The notes under the pieces were generated by a model. The model worked only from the letters and a program-made list of their open reading frames with translations, did not search any database and was not told the DNA's origin. 64,000 nt of DNA, from contig NZ_CP038799.1 in the NCBI RefSeq assembly GCF_012223425.1, positions 1,488,001-1,552,000 on the forward strand. Reading direction: 5' to 3'. The position numbers and the translations under genes were made by a program. The DNA is from Mycolicibacterium frederiksbergense (GTDB taxonomy: Bacteria > Actinomycetota > Actinomycetes > Mycobacteriales > Mycobacteriaceae). Positions 1 to 8,876 of this stretch are shown here, piece after piece; position 1 is the first letter of the stretch; each line of letters opens with the position of its first letter.

Positions 1-1
1 G

Positions 2-43
2 AGGTACATCATCAATCGGGTCTTCGTGGCCACGGTCGCGTGA
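2..43 (+). CDS. 3' end of an unidentified gene (partial)
   Basis: The first bases read as an open frame ending in TGA, giving a 13-residue tail (RYIINRVFVATVA). All but one of its codons end in G or C, as in neighbouring genes, while the other two forward frames do not, so this is probably the C-terminus of a gene starting left of the window. Too little remains to identify a family. Confidence 0.35.
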   Translation, partial: RYIINRVFVATVA

Positions 44-103
44 TCGCCACCATGATCTCGGAGCGGCTCAATTTCACCATCGGATAGCGATCCGATGGTG
101 CCG

Positions 104-139
104 GAAAAACACGTCAGGCCCCTCGATGAGGGGCCTGAC
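104..139 (-). terminator. Rho-independent terminator of tRNA-Tyr
   Basis: A perfect 12-bp stem (113-124 with 128-139) closes a 3-nt loop. On the minus strand the stem is followed by GTGTTTTT. It lies just beyond the 3' end of tRNA-Tyr, so it most likely ends that transcript. A textbook intrinsic terminator with a T tract is uncommon in mycobacteria. Confidence 0.8.
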
Positions 140-144
140 CGGTG

Positions 145-227
145 TGGCAGGTACAGGATTCGAACCTGTGTAGGCGTAAGCCGACGGATTTACAGTCCGC
201 TCCCATTGGCCGCTCGGGCAACCTGCC
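145..227 (-). tRNA. tRNA-Tyr (anticodon GTA)
   Basis: Read on the minus strand, the 83-nt sequence has a 7-bp acceptor stem (GGCAGGT with ACCTGCC), an A discriminator base, an anticodon loop CTGTAAA giving anticodon GTA, the T-arm GGTTCGAATCC and the long variable arm expected of bacterial tRNA-Tyr. CCA is not encoded. An intrinsic terminator follows, and yajQ lies on the other side in the opposite orientation. Confidence 0.95.
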
Positions 228-303
228 GGAATTTGGTGCGAGTAGCAGGGTACAACGAGGATGTACTGAAGACGAAAACGGCCAGCACCATGAGGAGGCT
301 CCA

Positions 304-795
304 ATGGCGGATTCCAGCTTCGACGTCGTCAGCAAGGCAGATCGGCAAGAGGTCGACAACGCGCTCAACCAGGCAGCCAAGGAGCTGTCCACCCGGTTCG
401 ACTTCCGCGGCACCGACACCACCATCGAGTGGCAAGGTGAGGAAGGCATCATTCTCGTCTCCTCCACCGAGGAGCGGGTGAAGGCCGCCGTCGACGTGTT
501 CAAGGAGAAGTTGATCCGCCGCGACATCTCAATGAAGGCGTTCGACGCCGGCGAACCACAGCCCTCCGGCAAGACCTACAAGGTCATCGGCAGCATCAAG
601 CAGGGCATCGACAGCGAGAACGCCAAGAAGATCACCAAACTGATCCGCGACGAGGGCCCCAAGGGCGTCAAGGCGCAGATCCAGGGCGAGGAGATCCGGG
701 TCAGTTCGAAGAAGCGGGACGACCTGCAGGCCGTGCAGGCGCTGCTGCGCGGGGCCGACCTCGAGGTCGCGCTGCAGTTCGTCAACTACCGGTAG
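304..795 (+). CDS. yajQ: YajQ family nucleotide-binding protein
   Basis: A 163-residue cytoplasmic protein of the YajQ/UPF0234 family, which forms two ferredoxin-like domains and in some bacteria binds cyclic di-GMP. The N-terminus [11 protein letters not shown], the FDFRGTD segment and the C-terminal ALQFVNYR are typical, and the length matches the family. The ATG at 304 is chosen because AGGAGG lies about 6 bases upstream; an open frame extends back into the tRNA gene but has no support. In M. tuberculosis yajQ (Rv0566c) lies close to gpsA; here the IS and mce operon separate them. The role in mycobacteria is unclear. Confidence 0.93.
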   Translation: MADSSFDVVSKADRQEVDNALNQAAKELSTRFDFRGTDTTIEWQGEEGIILVSSTEERVKAAVDVFKEKLIRRDISMKAFDAGEPQPSGKTYKVIGSIKQGIDSENAKKITKLIRDEGPKGVKAQIQGEEIRVSSKKRDDLQAVQALLRGADLEVALQFVNYR

Positions 796-826
796 CGGAC
801 GCTGGGGCGGCACCCCGGTGGCCGCG

Positions 827-908
827 CTAGGGACGAGATCGACCTGACGGCTGTGGATTCGTGCCATACCGCGCCGAAACACGACCCTGAGGTCGATCTC
901 GCCCCTAG
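827..908. repeat. Palindromic intergenic repeat, 19-bp arms
   Basis: Arms 827-845 and 890-908 are inverted copies of CTAGGGACGAGATCGACCT with one mismatch, separated by 44 bases, and both end in CTAG. The element lies 31 bases after the yajQ stop, so it may work as a terminator-like hairpin or be a short mobile repeat. The IS element begins exactly at its right-hand CTAG. Confidence 0.7.
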
Positions 909-1848
909 GGCGTGTCTGACAAATGTTTCGGGTGTTTCGGCTGAGACTTAGGCCATGTCACGGTTCCAGCTGCTCACCGATGCTCAATGGTCGTTGATTG
1001 AAGAGCTTCTTCCTGTTCGGACAGGTAAGAAGGGCAGGCCTTTTCGGGATGCCCGCCAGATGCTCGAGGGGATCATCTACCGGTACCGGTGCGGCATCGC
1101 CTGGCGCGACGTTCCCGAGGCGTTTGGGCCGTGGCAGACGATCTGGACCTGGCATCGAAGGATGAGCGCAGAGGGCACCTGGGATGCGGTGTTGGCGCGG
1201 TTGCTGGCTGCCGCCGACGAAGCCGGGATCATCGATTGGTCGGTGTCGGTGGATTCCACGATCGCCCGTGCTCATCAACATGCCACGAACATCACCCGTG
1301 ACACAGGGGGCTGGGTCGAATTACACAAATCTGGCCAGCGAGCCGCCTGACCACGGCATTGGCCGCTCCCGCGGCGGACTGACCAGCAAGATCCATCACC
1401 TCGTCGACGGCCACGGACGACCGTTGGTCGTGCTCGTGGGCGCTGGCCAAGCCAACGACGGACCGGTTCTGGAGCATTTGCTCGCCCACCTGAAAGTCGA
1501 GCGCTGCGGTCGGGGGCGGCCACGCACGCGGCCTGATCGCCTGCGTGGCGACAAGGCCTATTCCAGCCGAGCGACTCGACAGCGGCTGCGACGACGAGGG
1601 ATCGTCGCAGTCATTCCCGAACCGTCCGATCAGATCGGCCACCGCAAACGTCGTGGCACCCAAGGCGGGCGACCACCAGCCTTCGATGCCGAAGACTACA
1701 AGGGCCGCAACGTCATCGAACGCAACTTCAACGTCGTCAAGCAATGGCGCGGTCTGGCCACCCGCTACGACAAACTCGCCATCGTTTACCGCGGCGGAGC
1801 AGTCCTAAGGGCCATCACACTTTGGCTACCGCATTTATCAGACACGGC
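909..1848 (+). mobile_element. IS5-family (IS427-like) insertion sequence
   Basis: About 940 bp bounded by imperfect inverted repeats: GGCGTGTCTGACAAATG on the left and, read inward from the right end, GCCGTGTCTGATAAATG. CTAG is present on both sides (905-908 and 1849-1852), consistent with a target duplication of CTAG or of TA alone. It encodes one transposase in two overlapping frames. The element looks complete and possibly active. It lies between yajQ and the 3' end of the mce operon without breaking either. Confidence 0.85.
955..1350 (+). CDS. IS5-family transposase, ORF A
   Basis: This 131-residue frame holds the N-terminal DUF4096-like part of the transposase (LTDAQWSLIEELLP, WRDVPEAFGPWQTIWTWHRRM) and the first catalytic aspartate in VDSTIARAHQH at about residue 100. 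The rest of the DDE domain is in ORF B, one frame ahead. A run of five G at 1306-1310 lies in the overlap, where a +1 slip from GGG to GGG would join the frames. Two-frame transposases are usual in the IS427 group. Confidence 0.85.
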   Translation: MSRFQLLTDAQWSLIEELLPVRTGKKGRPFRDARQMLEGIIYRYRCGIAWRDVPEAFGPWQTIWTWHRRMSAEGTWDAVLARLLAAADEAGIIDWSVSVDSTIARAHQHATNITRDTGGWVELHKSGQRAA

Positions 1849-1852
1849 CTAG
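1184..1852 (+). CDS. IS5-family transposase, ORF B (frameshift partner)
   Basis: This frame carries the C-terminal part of the DDE transposase: HGIGRSRGGLTSKIH, the second aspartate in LRGDKAYSS and the glutamate in NVIERNFNVVKQWRGLATRYDK. Real coding probably begins near 1307 by frameshift from ORF A, since the first 40 or so residues are out-of-frame ORF A sequence. The stop TAG at 1850-1852 lies in the target duplication outside the inverted repeat, so the target CTAG supplies the stop codon. Confidence 0.85.
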   Translation: MRCWRGCWLPPTKPGSSIGRCRWIPRSPVLINMPRTSPVTQGAGSNYTNLASEPPDHGIGRSRGGLTSKIHHLVDGHGRPLVVLVGAGQANDGPVLEHLLAHLKVERCGRGRPRTRPDRLRGDKAYSSRATRQRLRRRGIVAVIPEPSDQIGHRKRRGTQGGRPPAFDAEDYKGRNVIERNFNVVKQWRGLATRYDKLAIVYRGGAVLRAITLWLPHLSDTA

Positions 1853-1873
1853 GGGCGGGAGCCCTCCCCCGAG

Positions 1874-2650
1874 CTAACTCCCGCCGTATTCGGGCCGCAG
1901 GATCGGGCTCAGCGCCGACAGCGGGATCCGCGCCTGCACGGTGCCGCCGTCCATCGACCATTGCATGACACCTGGCGTGAAATCGGTGGGGGTGTCCCGG
2001 GCCACCGGGTAGTCCGGCATGTAGAGGATGAGCTCGTCGGGTGTCAGCGCCCACGCCCGGTAGCCGCCGGAATACACCGTGTCCGGTGACCACCGGTCCG
2101 CGACGAACGGGTAGCTGCCCGGCTGGTGTTGCGGCGGAGCCTGATTCAGCGCCTGCTTCACGAACGGCCGCGCCAGCGGTGCGATGGCCGTCGGCGGGTC
2201 GAGGCCGGGCTTGGTCAGATCTGCAAGCTGCAACTGCCGGCCTGCGCCGAAGGTGAAGGTGCGGTAGGCATTGTTGAAGTCCGGCCCGTCGGCGTGGTAG
2301 GTCTCGCGGAACACCACCGACAGCGTGTCGCCGTGGTGGAACAACTCATAGTTCGCTTCACCAAAGCTGTTCGCCGCCATCGAGCGCCCGACTCGGGTCC
2401 AGTTGTCCACCAGCGTGGTCAGGTATCCGCGCAGCACCGGCCCGACGACAGGGTCGTCGATGAGCTCCCCCGGCACGGCGATCTTGATATCGCGCAACGC
2501 ATTACGCTCCGAGACCACCGACGTCTGGCAGTACCGACCGTTCCACTGGCCGGCCAGCTGATCGCAGAATGTCGCCGGTGAGGCCACCGCCACGGGAGCG
2601 GTGACGGCCGCGAGGACCGCCGCGCCGAGCACGCCGGCCAGGCGCCGCAT
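1874..2650 (-). CDS. Secreted MPT64/RsiV-like protein at the end of the mce operon
   Basis: A 258-residue exported protein with a signal peptide (residues 1-24, cleavage near AVAS) and an early cysteine pair (FCDQ and YCQ). Its spacing of blocks resembles the MPT64 antigen and the DUF3298/RsiV fold: a tetrapeptide-rich strand region, LADLTKPGLDPP, WALTPDELILYMP and a final IPLSAL. The ATG at 2650 overlaps the TGA of the upstream Mce-associated gene by one base, so the two are translated together. A longer in-frame start at 2680 would run into the upstream gene. Its function is unknown; it may act with the Mce complex in the envelope. Confidence 0.75.
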   Translation of the reverse strand: MRRLAGVLGAAVLAAVTAPVAVASPATFCDQLAGQWNGRYCQTSVVSERNALRDIKIAVPGELIDDPVVGPVLRGYLTTLVDNWTRVGRSMAANSFGEANYELFHHGDTLSVVFRETYHADGPDFNNAYRTFTFGAGRQLQLADLTKPGLDPPTAIAPLARPFVKQALNQAPPQHQPGSYPFVADRWSPDTVYSGGYRAWALTPDELILYMPDYPVARDTPTDFTPGVMQWSMDGGTVQARIPLSALSPILRPEYGGS

Positions 2651-3222
2651 CAGGGCAGCTCGACGGTGGCGGCGCGCCACTGTCCGTCGACCTTTTCCAT
2701 GGTCATCTTGATCCGGCTGCGATCGAGCCTGGGATCCGGCACGCTGGCATTCGACACCGACTGGTCGACGAACAGCAGCACCACGACGCGGTCCTCGGCC
2801 GCCGACTGGATGGCCGACTCGACCACGACACCGTGTGCGGTGGCCTTGTTGTCGATCAGCAACTGCCGCAACTGCACACTGGACTCCGAGTACATGTCCT
2901 TGAACTCTCCGGTGGCGCCCGCGAGCACCTGGTCGAAGTTCTCGTCGACCTTGTCGGAGTCGATGCTCGTGAGCACCTGCGCATACGACACCGCCGCGTC
3001 ACGCGCCTGCTGCCCGGCCTCGGTCAGCTGCTGGTGCTGCCAGAGCCGCCAGCCCAGAAAGCCCGAAACCGACACCAGCACCACGAAAACCGCGAGGACG
3101 GCCGCGGTGGTGCCGCGACGGCGCCGGGCCGGGGATGCGGGCACGGTCGCCTCGGCGTCGGCGCCGACGTCCTCGGCCGTGGGCTGATCGTCATCGGTCT
3201 TGTCGTCGGTCGTCACTGTCAC
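2650..3222 (-). CDS. Mce-associated membrane protein
   Basis: This 190-residue protein has an acidic N-terminus, a basic RRRR stretch, one membrane segment near residues 39-60 and an extracytoplasmic domain ending in VDGQWRAATVELP. That is the plan of the Mce-associated (Mas) proteins encoded behind mceF in mycobacteria, thought to stabilise Mce transporters. The GTG at 3222 is preferred because AGGAG lies 5 bases upstream; a second GTG at 3216 is possible. It follows mceF by 13 bases. Confidence 0.85.
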   Translation of the reverse strand: MTVTTDDKTDDDQPTAEDVGADAEATVPASPARRRRGTTAAVLAVFVVLVSVSGFLGWRLWQHQQLTEAGQQARDAAVSYAQVLTSIDSDKVDENFDQVLAGATGEFKDMYSESSVQLRQLLIDNKATAHGVVVESAIQSAAEDRVVVLLFVDQSVSNASVPDPRLDRSRIKMTMEKVDGQWRAATVELP

Positions 3223-3235
3223 AGTTGCTCCTATC

Positions 3236-4486
3236 TCAGCGGGGCGGTTCGATCGGCAGTACCGGGCCGCCGTACGGCGTGGGAATGGTGAACCGGCCCT
3301 TGGGCGTCGGGTCCGTCGTGCGGCCGAGGTCCGCACCGGGCGGTGGACCGGCGGTGTCGTCCCCGGCGGGACGCGGTGCGTTCTTGGCCCCCCGCACCAG
3401 AACGCCGGGGTGGTCATCGCGGCAGTAGGTGTACATGTACGGCTCGGGGTAGTCCGCCGAGGACGGCGGGCGACGCGGCGTTCCGTAATCGCAGGCATAC
3501 CGCGGGTAGATGTCGCCGGTCGCCCACAACCCGTTGTCGTGCATGACGCTTCCCAGCGCGTCCAGCACCGAGGTGCGGTGGTTCGGGAACAGTGCGTTGA
3601 GCGCGGGCACCCGCAGGTACAGCAGCCTCGATGTGGTGGTGAGGTTGCCGAGCAACTGCACCATGGTGTCGGAGTTGTCGGCGAACAGGTTGTCGATATC
3701 GGTGAGCGCGCCCGGCGCCTGATCGGTGAGCCGACGGTAGCCCTCCCGCATCCGGCTGACACCGTCGAGGGTGGCCGCGAGATGGTCTGCCGCCACGTCG
3801 ATTCCGGCATTCTTGTCGGCGGCCAGGGTGAACACCGATTGGCTGGTGCGCAGCAGGCTGGTGGTCTCCGGGAGCACCGAATCCAGGGTGGACAGCAGGA
3901 ACGTACCGCCGTCGATGATGTCGGCGAGCTTCTGCGGGCCGTGCTCGCTGAGGCTCAGCTCACGCCGGATGATGTCCAGCTTCCCGGTGTCCACCTGGGC
4001 CAGTGCGCCGTCGGCGTGGGCCAGCAGATCGGCCAGGCTCACCGGCACCGTCGCGCGCCCCTGCTCGACGATGCTGCCGTCGCCCAGGAACGGCCCCTCG
4101 TTCGAGGAAGCCACGAAATCGATGTACTGCTCACCGGCCGGCGACAGCCCGGACACCCGCACATCGCTCGACATCGGGATGGGCGCAGACGATTTCACGG
4201 TGATCACCGCGTCCACACCGGCCGCGGTGATGTCGAGGCGCTCGACCTTGCCCACCGGCACCCCGCGCAGCGTGACGTCCTGGTTGGGCAGCAGCCCCGC
4301 CGATTCGGACAATTGCACGGTGACTCGGTAGTCCGAGTCGAACGGATTGACCCGCAGCGCGCCGACCAACAGATAGCCGGTGGCGACGACGAACGTCATC
4401 GCCAAGGCCCCCGCGGACAGCCACGCCCGTTTGCGGTGCCCGGCGCGGACCACGCCGACCAGGACGTCGGCCAGGCCGGCGATCAT
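3236..4486 (-). CDS. mceF: Mce family protein MceF
   Basis: A 416-residue substrate-binding subunit of an Mce lipid importer. An N-terminal membrane segment (about 21-44) is followed by the MCE domain with LLPNQDVTLRGVPVGKVERLDI, a long alpha-helical region and a C-terminal tail rich in Pro and Gly with paired cysteines (YACDYG, YTYCRDD). As the sixth mce gene it should help form the periplasmic channel. The start ATG overlaps the mceE stop as ATGA. Confidence 0.92.
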   Translation of the reverse strand: MIAGLADVLVGVVRAGHRKRAWLSAGALAMTFVVATGYLLVGALRVNPFDSDYRVTVQLSESAGLLPNQDVTLRGVPVGKVERLDITAAGVDAVITVKSSAPIPMSSDVRVSGLSPAGEQYIDFVASSNEGPFLGDGSIVEQGRATVPVSLADLLAHADGALAQVDTGKLDIIRRELSLSEHGPQKLADIIDGGTFLLSTLDSVLPETTSLLRTSQSVFTLAADKNAGIDVAADHLAATLDGVSRMREGYRRLTDQAPGALTDIDNLFADNSDTMVQLLGNLTTTSRLLYLRVPALNALFPNHRTSVLDALGSVMHDNGLWATGDIYPRYACDYGTPRRPPSSADYPEPYMYTYCRDDHPGVLVRGAKNAPRPAGDDTAGPPPGADLGRTTDPTPKGRFTIPTPYGGPVLPIEPPR

Positions 4487-5679
4487 CGGGGGGCCTGCGG
4501 TGCGGGTGCCGGAATGATCTGACCCGGTTCGGTCGGACTCGGGATCACCGGAACCTGCGGAACGCCCGGCCCGCGCCCGACGACGCGTTCCTGCAACCGC
4601 AGCAGGGTGTACTGCAGGGAGCCGACCAGTTGGTGCCAGTTGTAGCGCTTGGGACCGTGCAGCCCCGGATCACCGGCGAACCCGATATCGGGGATCGAAC
4701 CCAGCACCAGCCGGTCGATGCTCGCTCTCGTCGAGATCGCGTTGCTGGCAGTGGCTTTGACCAGGGCGGGCATCAGCCGGTTGAGCGAGTACAGGCTGGC
4801 ATCGGGCGCCAGCGCGACATCATTCCATGCACCCGCCACGCTGTTGATATCGGCGATCGCGCTGCGCCCGCTGGTATCGGTGCCCGCGATGGACGGGAAC
4901 TTCTGCAGCTGCACCGATGTGTCACCGATCAGCTGGACGAGATCGGTGATCTGGGTGGTGTGCGCGGCCAGCGTCTCGGTGGCCGGGCCCGCAGCGTCCA
5001 TCAGTTCGCCGATGGTGTCATTCTTGGCCTCGATCTCACCCAGTAGCCCCGAGGTCTCGGTCAGCGCCGTGGAGATCTGATCGGAGCGGGCGTTCAGGGT
5101 GCTCAGGGTGTGGTTGGTCTTGGCGATCAGATCGCCGAAGGCCTGCCCCTGATCGCCGGTCGCCTTGCCCGCGCCGTTGATGATGTTGGTGAGGTTGCGC
5201 ACCGCACCCCCGTTGACCATGACCGCGGCGGCACTCAGCAGCGACTCCACCGTCGCGGCCGCGGTCGTGGAATCCAGACCGATGGTGTCACCGTCGCGCA
5301 GCAGCACCGCGCTCGGCGCCGTGGGCGTGGGCGGCTTGATCGCGACGAACACATCGCCCAGCGGTGTCGCGGAACGCAATTCGGCCGTGCTGCCCTGTGG
5401 TAGCTGGACACCGTCGAGAATGCGCAGGGTGGTGACGGCGGTGTAGTGGCGGGCCACCATCGACTCCACCTGCCCGATATCGGCGCCGGCGAGCTTCACC
5501 TTCGCGTTGGCGGGCAGGTTGAGCGCGTTGCCGAACACGGCGGTCAGCTCGTAGCCGCCCGCACCCACCCCGGGCGCCGGAAGCGGCAGGCTGGCCAACC
5601 CTTCCGTCGCACAGCCGGCGACGGTCAGGCAGGCCGCGACGGCCAGCGGCAGGACGGACCTGGGCAGCCGCGCGCTCAC
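4483..5679 (-). CDS. mceE: Mce family lipoprotein MceE
   Basis: A 398-residue Mce protein and the lipoprotein member of the set: the signal peptide ends in the lipobox LTVAGC with Cys23 as the lipidated residue. The MCE domain (YELTAVFGNALNLPANAKVKLAGADIGQVESM) follows, then a helical region and a proline-rich C-terminus. The GTG at 5679 overlaps the mceD stop as GTGA; an upstream ATG at 5793 would place the lipobox too far inside. Mce lipoproteins of this position (LprK/LprN type) belong to every mce operon. Confidence 0.92.
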   Translation of the reverse strand: MSARLPRSVLPLAVAACLTVAGCATEGLASLPLPAPGVGAGGYELTAVFGNALNLPANAKVKLAGADIGQVESMVARHYTAVTTLRILDGVQLPQGSTAELRSATPLGDVFVAIKPPTPTAPSAVLLRDGDTIGLDSTTAAATVESLLSAAAVMVNGGAVRNLTNIINGAGKATGDQGQAFGDLIAKTNHTLSTLNARSDQISTALTETSGLLGEIEAKNDTIGELMDAAGPATETLAAHTTQITDLVQLIGDTSVQLQKFPSIAGTDTSGRSAIADINSVAGAWNDVALAPDASLYSLNRLMPALVKATASNAISTRASIDRLVLGSIPDIGFAGDPGLHGPKRYNWHQLVGSLQYTLLRLQERVVGRGPGVPQVPVIPSPTEPGQIIPAPAPQAPR

Positions 5680-6794
5680 TTCTGCCCCATCGCGGCCATA
5701 CCGTCGAGCATGTAGGACAGCCCGAAGTCCGGTCCGAAGTCCTGCATCGTGCCGGTGCTGCAACCCAATTGGCGCAGGCCCATCATGTTGCACATCTCTT
5801 TGACGGTCTGGGAGTCGAAGAGCACCTTGTCCACCAGGACGTGCACCCGCGCCGAGCCGTTTCGCTGGTCGACGATGTTGTACAGGTTGTCCAGGGTCAT
5901 GGGGGTCAGATCGAGGAACTCGGCGAGATCGCGGCGATGGTCGACGGTGGTGGTCACCGCGGTGTTGCCGTTGAGGATGATCTTCTTGACCGCATCGCGG
6001 TGGGTGGCCAGCACCTCACCGACCTGGGTGATGACATCGTTGAGCTTCTTGCCGGTGGCGCCGGTGCCGAACTGCTCATCGGCCAGGATCTGGCTGAGCT
6101 GGTTCACCGACGAGCCGAACTCCCGCAGGGTCGCGTCGTTGCGGGCGGTGGCCTCGAACAACGAGCTCAGGTTGCGGATGCTGGTGGTCAGTTGATCGCC
6201 GGTCAGGGTGCCGCGATCGGCGCTGAGCCGCAACGCGTTCGACAGCTCGCCGAGTGCGTCCTTCATCTGCTGACCGTTACCGTCGGCGATCGCGGCCGAC
6301 GCGTTGACCAGATCGGCGACCGGGCCGTTGCCCGCGCCGTCACCGTGCAGCGATGCCGAGAGCTTGTCCAGGACATCGAGCACGCGGGCGAATTCGACCG
6401 GTGTCTTGGTGCGGTTCAGTCCGATGGTGTCGTGGTTCTGCAGGGTCGGACCACCCCGGTAGGGCGGGGTCAGCTCGATCTGCCGGTCGGTGAGGATGGA
6501 GTTCGAGATGGTGACGGCCTGCACGTCGGCGGGTACCGCGACGTCCTTGTCCACGCTGAACTCGACCTCGACATATCCGCCCTTGGCGGTGATCGTCTCG
6601 ACCTTGCCGACCGGCATTCCCAGCACGGCAACGACGTTGCCCTCGTAGAGACCGGCCGCACTGTCGAACTGGGCGGTGACGCGGATGGTGTCGACCTGGT
6701 CGCGGACGTAGGACCAGCCGACGCCGACGGCCACCGCCGCCACGATCACCGCGATGGCGCCGACCGCGAGGACCGTCACCGATGGCCGCCTCAT
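5676..6794 (-). CDS. mceD: Mce family protein MceD
   Basis: A 372-residue Mce protein with a membrane anchor (residues 8-28), the MCE domain (IRVTAQFDSAAGLYEGNVVAVLGMPVGKVETI) and a long helical region. The ATG at 6794 overlaps the mceC stop as ATGA. The C-terminus contains the pair CNMMG and LGCSTG found in several MceD-type proteins. It presumably packs with the other five Mce subunits into a hetero-hexameric channel for a lipid or sterol substrate that the sequence does not reveal. Confidence 0.92.
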   Translation of the reverse strand: MRRPSVTVLAVGAIAVIVAAVAVGVGWSYVRDQVDTIRVTAQFDSAAGLYEGNVVAVLGMPVGKVETITAKGGYVEVEFSVDKDVAVPADVQAVTISNSILTDRQIELTPPYRGGPTLQNHDTIGLNRTKTPVEFARVLDVLDKLSASLHGDGAGNGPVADLVNASAAIADGNGQQMKDALGELSNALRLSADRGTLTGDQLTTSIRNLSSLFEATARNDATLREFGSSVNQLSQILADEQFGTGATGKKLNDVITQVGEVLATHRDAVKKIILNGNTAVTTTVDHRRDLAEFLDLTPMTLDNLYNIVDQRNGSARVHVLVDKVLFDSQTVKEMCNMMGLRQLGCSTGTMQDFGPDFGLSYMLDGMAAMGQK

Positions 6795-7828
6795 TTGCAG
6801 TCCTGGAAGTACTCGATCATCCCGAACTGTTCGGCCCGGCCGCTGATCGCGCACATCCACGAGTCGATCAGCAGCCCGTTGGACACATTGAGGTCCACCG
6901 CGTTGCCGGTACCCGTGGCATTGGTCAGCCCACGCAGCGCCACCGGGCCGGCCTGCAGGGTGCTGCGCAGCAGATCGTCGTGCTGGCCCAGCATGTCGGA
7001 CAGTTCGCGGAGATTGACGAGCAGGTTCTCCAGTTCCGGCCGGTCGTCGATGACGATGCCGCTCAGTGTCTCCACCAGATTCGTCAGCGCGGCCATCAGC
7101 GCGCGGAAGGACGCCCGCCGGGCGACGAACTCACCGACCAGATCGTTGCCCTGCGTGACCAGCGCGCCGATCGCCGACTGCTGTCGCCGCAGCGTGGTGC
7201 TGACCAGTTCGGTGGTCTTGAGCAGCGAGCCCAACTGGTCGCGGCGGTCGGCGATGATCGTCGACAGAGTGTGCGTGTTGGTCAAGGCCTGGGGCACCAC
7301 CTCGGGCAGACCGTGCATCTGCTCGCCGAGAATGCCCAAGGTCTGGGCGAATTGGTCGGTGTCCACCTGTTCGTAGGTGGTGGTGACATCGGCCAGCGCC
7401 TCCTGCAGATCATAGGGAACCTCGGTCCGGCTGAGCCCGAAGGTGTTGTCCGGCAGCGATCCCGGCCCGGCCGGCTGCAACGCCAGGTACCGGGAGCCGA
7501 GGATGGTGGTGACCTTGATGATCGCCCGGGAGTCCTGCCCGAGGACGACATCGTTGCGCACCTTGAGCTGTGCTTCGACATGGTCGCCGGCCAACGTCAT
7601 ATCCGTCACCTCGCCGACCGGGATGCCCGCCACGGTGACCGGGTTGCCGGTCTTGAGCGCCGCAGCCTGCAGGAAGTGCGCCGTGTAGCTGCGGTAGCCG
7701 ATATCGGCGACCTTCACGGCCAGCATCGCCCCGATCAGCACGGTGACCACGGCGATGGCGGTCATGCCCAGCCAGGTCCGGTCCCAGCTGAGCAGCGGCC
7801 GGCGCCACCCTCTCCGTCCGTCAGCCAT
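6791..7828 (-). CDS. mceC: Mce family protein MceC
   Basis: A 345-residue Mce protein: basic N-terminus, membrane segment at about 20-42, then the MCE domain with YTAHFLQAAALKTGNPVTVAGIPVGEVTDM. The helical region ends in a Cys-containing tail (WMCAISG, YFQDCK). The start overlaps the mceB stop by 8 bp. It belongs to the same minus-strand operon and is expected to be co-translated with its neighbours. Confidence 0.92.
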   Translation of the reverse strand: MADGRRGWRRPLLSWDRTWLGMTAIAVVTVLIGAMLAVKVADIGYRSYTAHFLQAAALKTGNPVTVAGIPVGEVTDMTLAGDHVEAQLKVRNDVVLGQDSRAIIKVTTILGSRYLALQPAGPGSLPDNTFGLSRTEVPYDLQEALADVTTTYEQVDTDQFAQTLGILGEQMHGLPEVVPQALTNTHTLSTIIADRRDQLGSLLKTTELVSTTLRRQQSAIGALVTQGNDLVGEFVARRASFRALMAALTNLVETLSGIVIDDRPELENLLVNLRELSDMLGQHDDLLRSTLQAGPVALRGLTNATGTGNAVDLNVSNGLLIDSWMCAISGRAEQFGMIEYFQDCK

Positions 7829-8876
7829 TGGCCATGTTCCTGCACCTCGGTGTGTAGTGGGCCCCCTCGCCGGGGGTCGCCGCGTCGACGATGATCGGTG
7901 TCACGTCGTTGAGACCCGGGAAGAAGCCGGTGGCGTTCAGGTCGCACGCGTAGCTGTTGGCGTAGGCGCCCTCGTTGGTGATTCGCGCAAACCCTTTGAG
8001 CAGCAACGGAAGGTTGGCGCCGGTGAAGGCGAGCTGCGGTTCGATGCTCACCAGGTGCTGGGCGAATCCCGGTTCGCGGACCACCAACTCGTTCAGCGAG
8101 GGGTACACCTCGTCGGCGATGGTGGACAGCTGGCGCACCACCGCGGTGATGGATCCCATCGAGTCGACGAGTTCGGGGCGCCGCGCATCGAAGGCGGACA
8201 CCACCCCCCGGGTCTGGGTGATGACCTCGTCCAGGCTGTCGTTGTGCTGGGCGAGATTGGTCACCACGACGTTGAGGTCGGTGATCACCTGCCCGAGCTG
8301 CTGGTCCTGCCCGGCGAACGAATCGGTCAGTCGCGCAGTCTCATCGACGAGGGTGACGACCGAGGCACGGTCGCCCTGCAGGGATTCGATGACGCCTTTG
8401 GTGAGGTTGTCGGCGTCGGTCGGGTTGAGCGCACTGAACAATGGCTCGTACCCGTTGAGCAGCGCCCCGACATCGAAGGACGGATCGGTACGCTCCAGCG
8501 GGATCTCACTGCCCGGCGGCAACGCCTGCGGCTCGCCGGTCTCACCGAGCGACAGACCGAGATAGCGCTGACCGACGATGTTCTGGTAGGTAACCGACGC
8601 GACGGTGGTGCCGAGCAGTTGCTGATCGCTCTGCACCACGAAGGACACCTTCGCCACATCGCCCTGCAACTCGATCTTCTCGACGCGGCCCACCCGCACA
8701 CCGGCCATCCGGACGTCATCGCCCTCGCGCAAGCCGAACACGTCGGAGATCACCGCGGTGTAGCCGACGGTGTCGCCGGCGACGTCGCGACGCAGCGTGA
8801 CATAGACCAGCCAGGTCAACGTGATGGCCACGGCCATGAACAGAGACAGGCCGATCATCGGTCCGCGATACGTCAC
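7821..8876 (-). CDS. mceB: Mce family protein MceB
   Basis: A 351-residue Mce protein with an N-terminal membrane segment (8-28) and an MCE domain (GYTAVISDVFGLREGDDVRMAGVRVGRVEKIEL), followed by helical repeats and a tail with YACDLNATGFFPGL and PRCRNM, which matches MceB tails of other mycobacterial operons. The GTG at 8876 overlaps the mceA stop as GTGA. Confidence 0.92.
   Translation of the reverse strand: MTYRGPMIGLSLFMAVAITLTWLVYVTLRRDVAGDTVGYTAVISDVFGLREGDDVRMAGVRVGRVEKIELQGDVAKVSFVVQSDQQLLGTTVASVTYQNIVGQRYLGLSLGETGEPQALPPGSEIPLERTDPSFDVGALLNGYEPLFSALNPTDADNLTKGVIESLQGDRASVVTLVDETARLTDSFAGQDQQLGQVITDLNVVVTNLAQHNDSLDEVITQTRGVVSAFDARRPELVDSMGSITAVVRQLSTIADEVYPSLNELVVREPGFAQHLVSIEPQLAFTGANLPLLLKGFARITNEGAYANSYACDLNATGFFPGLNDVTPIIVDAATPGEGAHYTPRCRNMANG

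Noticed and set aside
142..303. N-terminal extension of yajQ
   Set aside because: The open frame crosses the tRNA-Tyr gene; the ATG at 304 has a good ribosome-binding site and the family's normal N-terminus.
3200..4522. Long open frame of 440 codons opposite mceF
   Set aside because: It is antisense to a clear Mce protein; its composition (His, Arg, Gly rich) is that of a GC-rich shadow frame.
5769..7376. Long 535-codon frame opposite mceD and mceC
   Set aside because: Shadow of two well-supported Mce genes; no recognisable domain.
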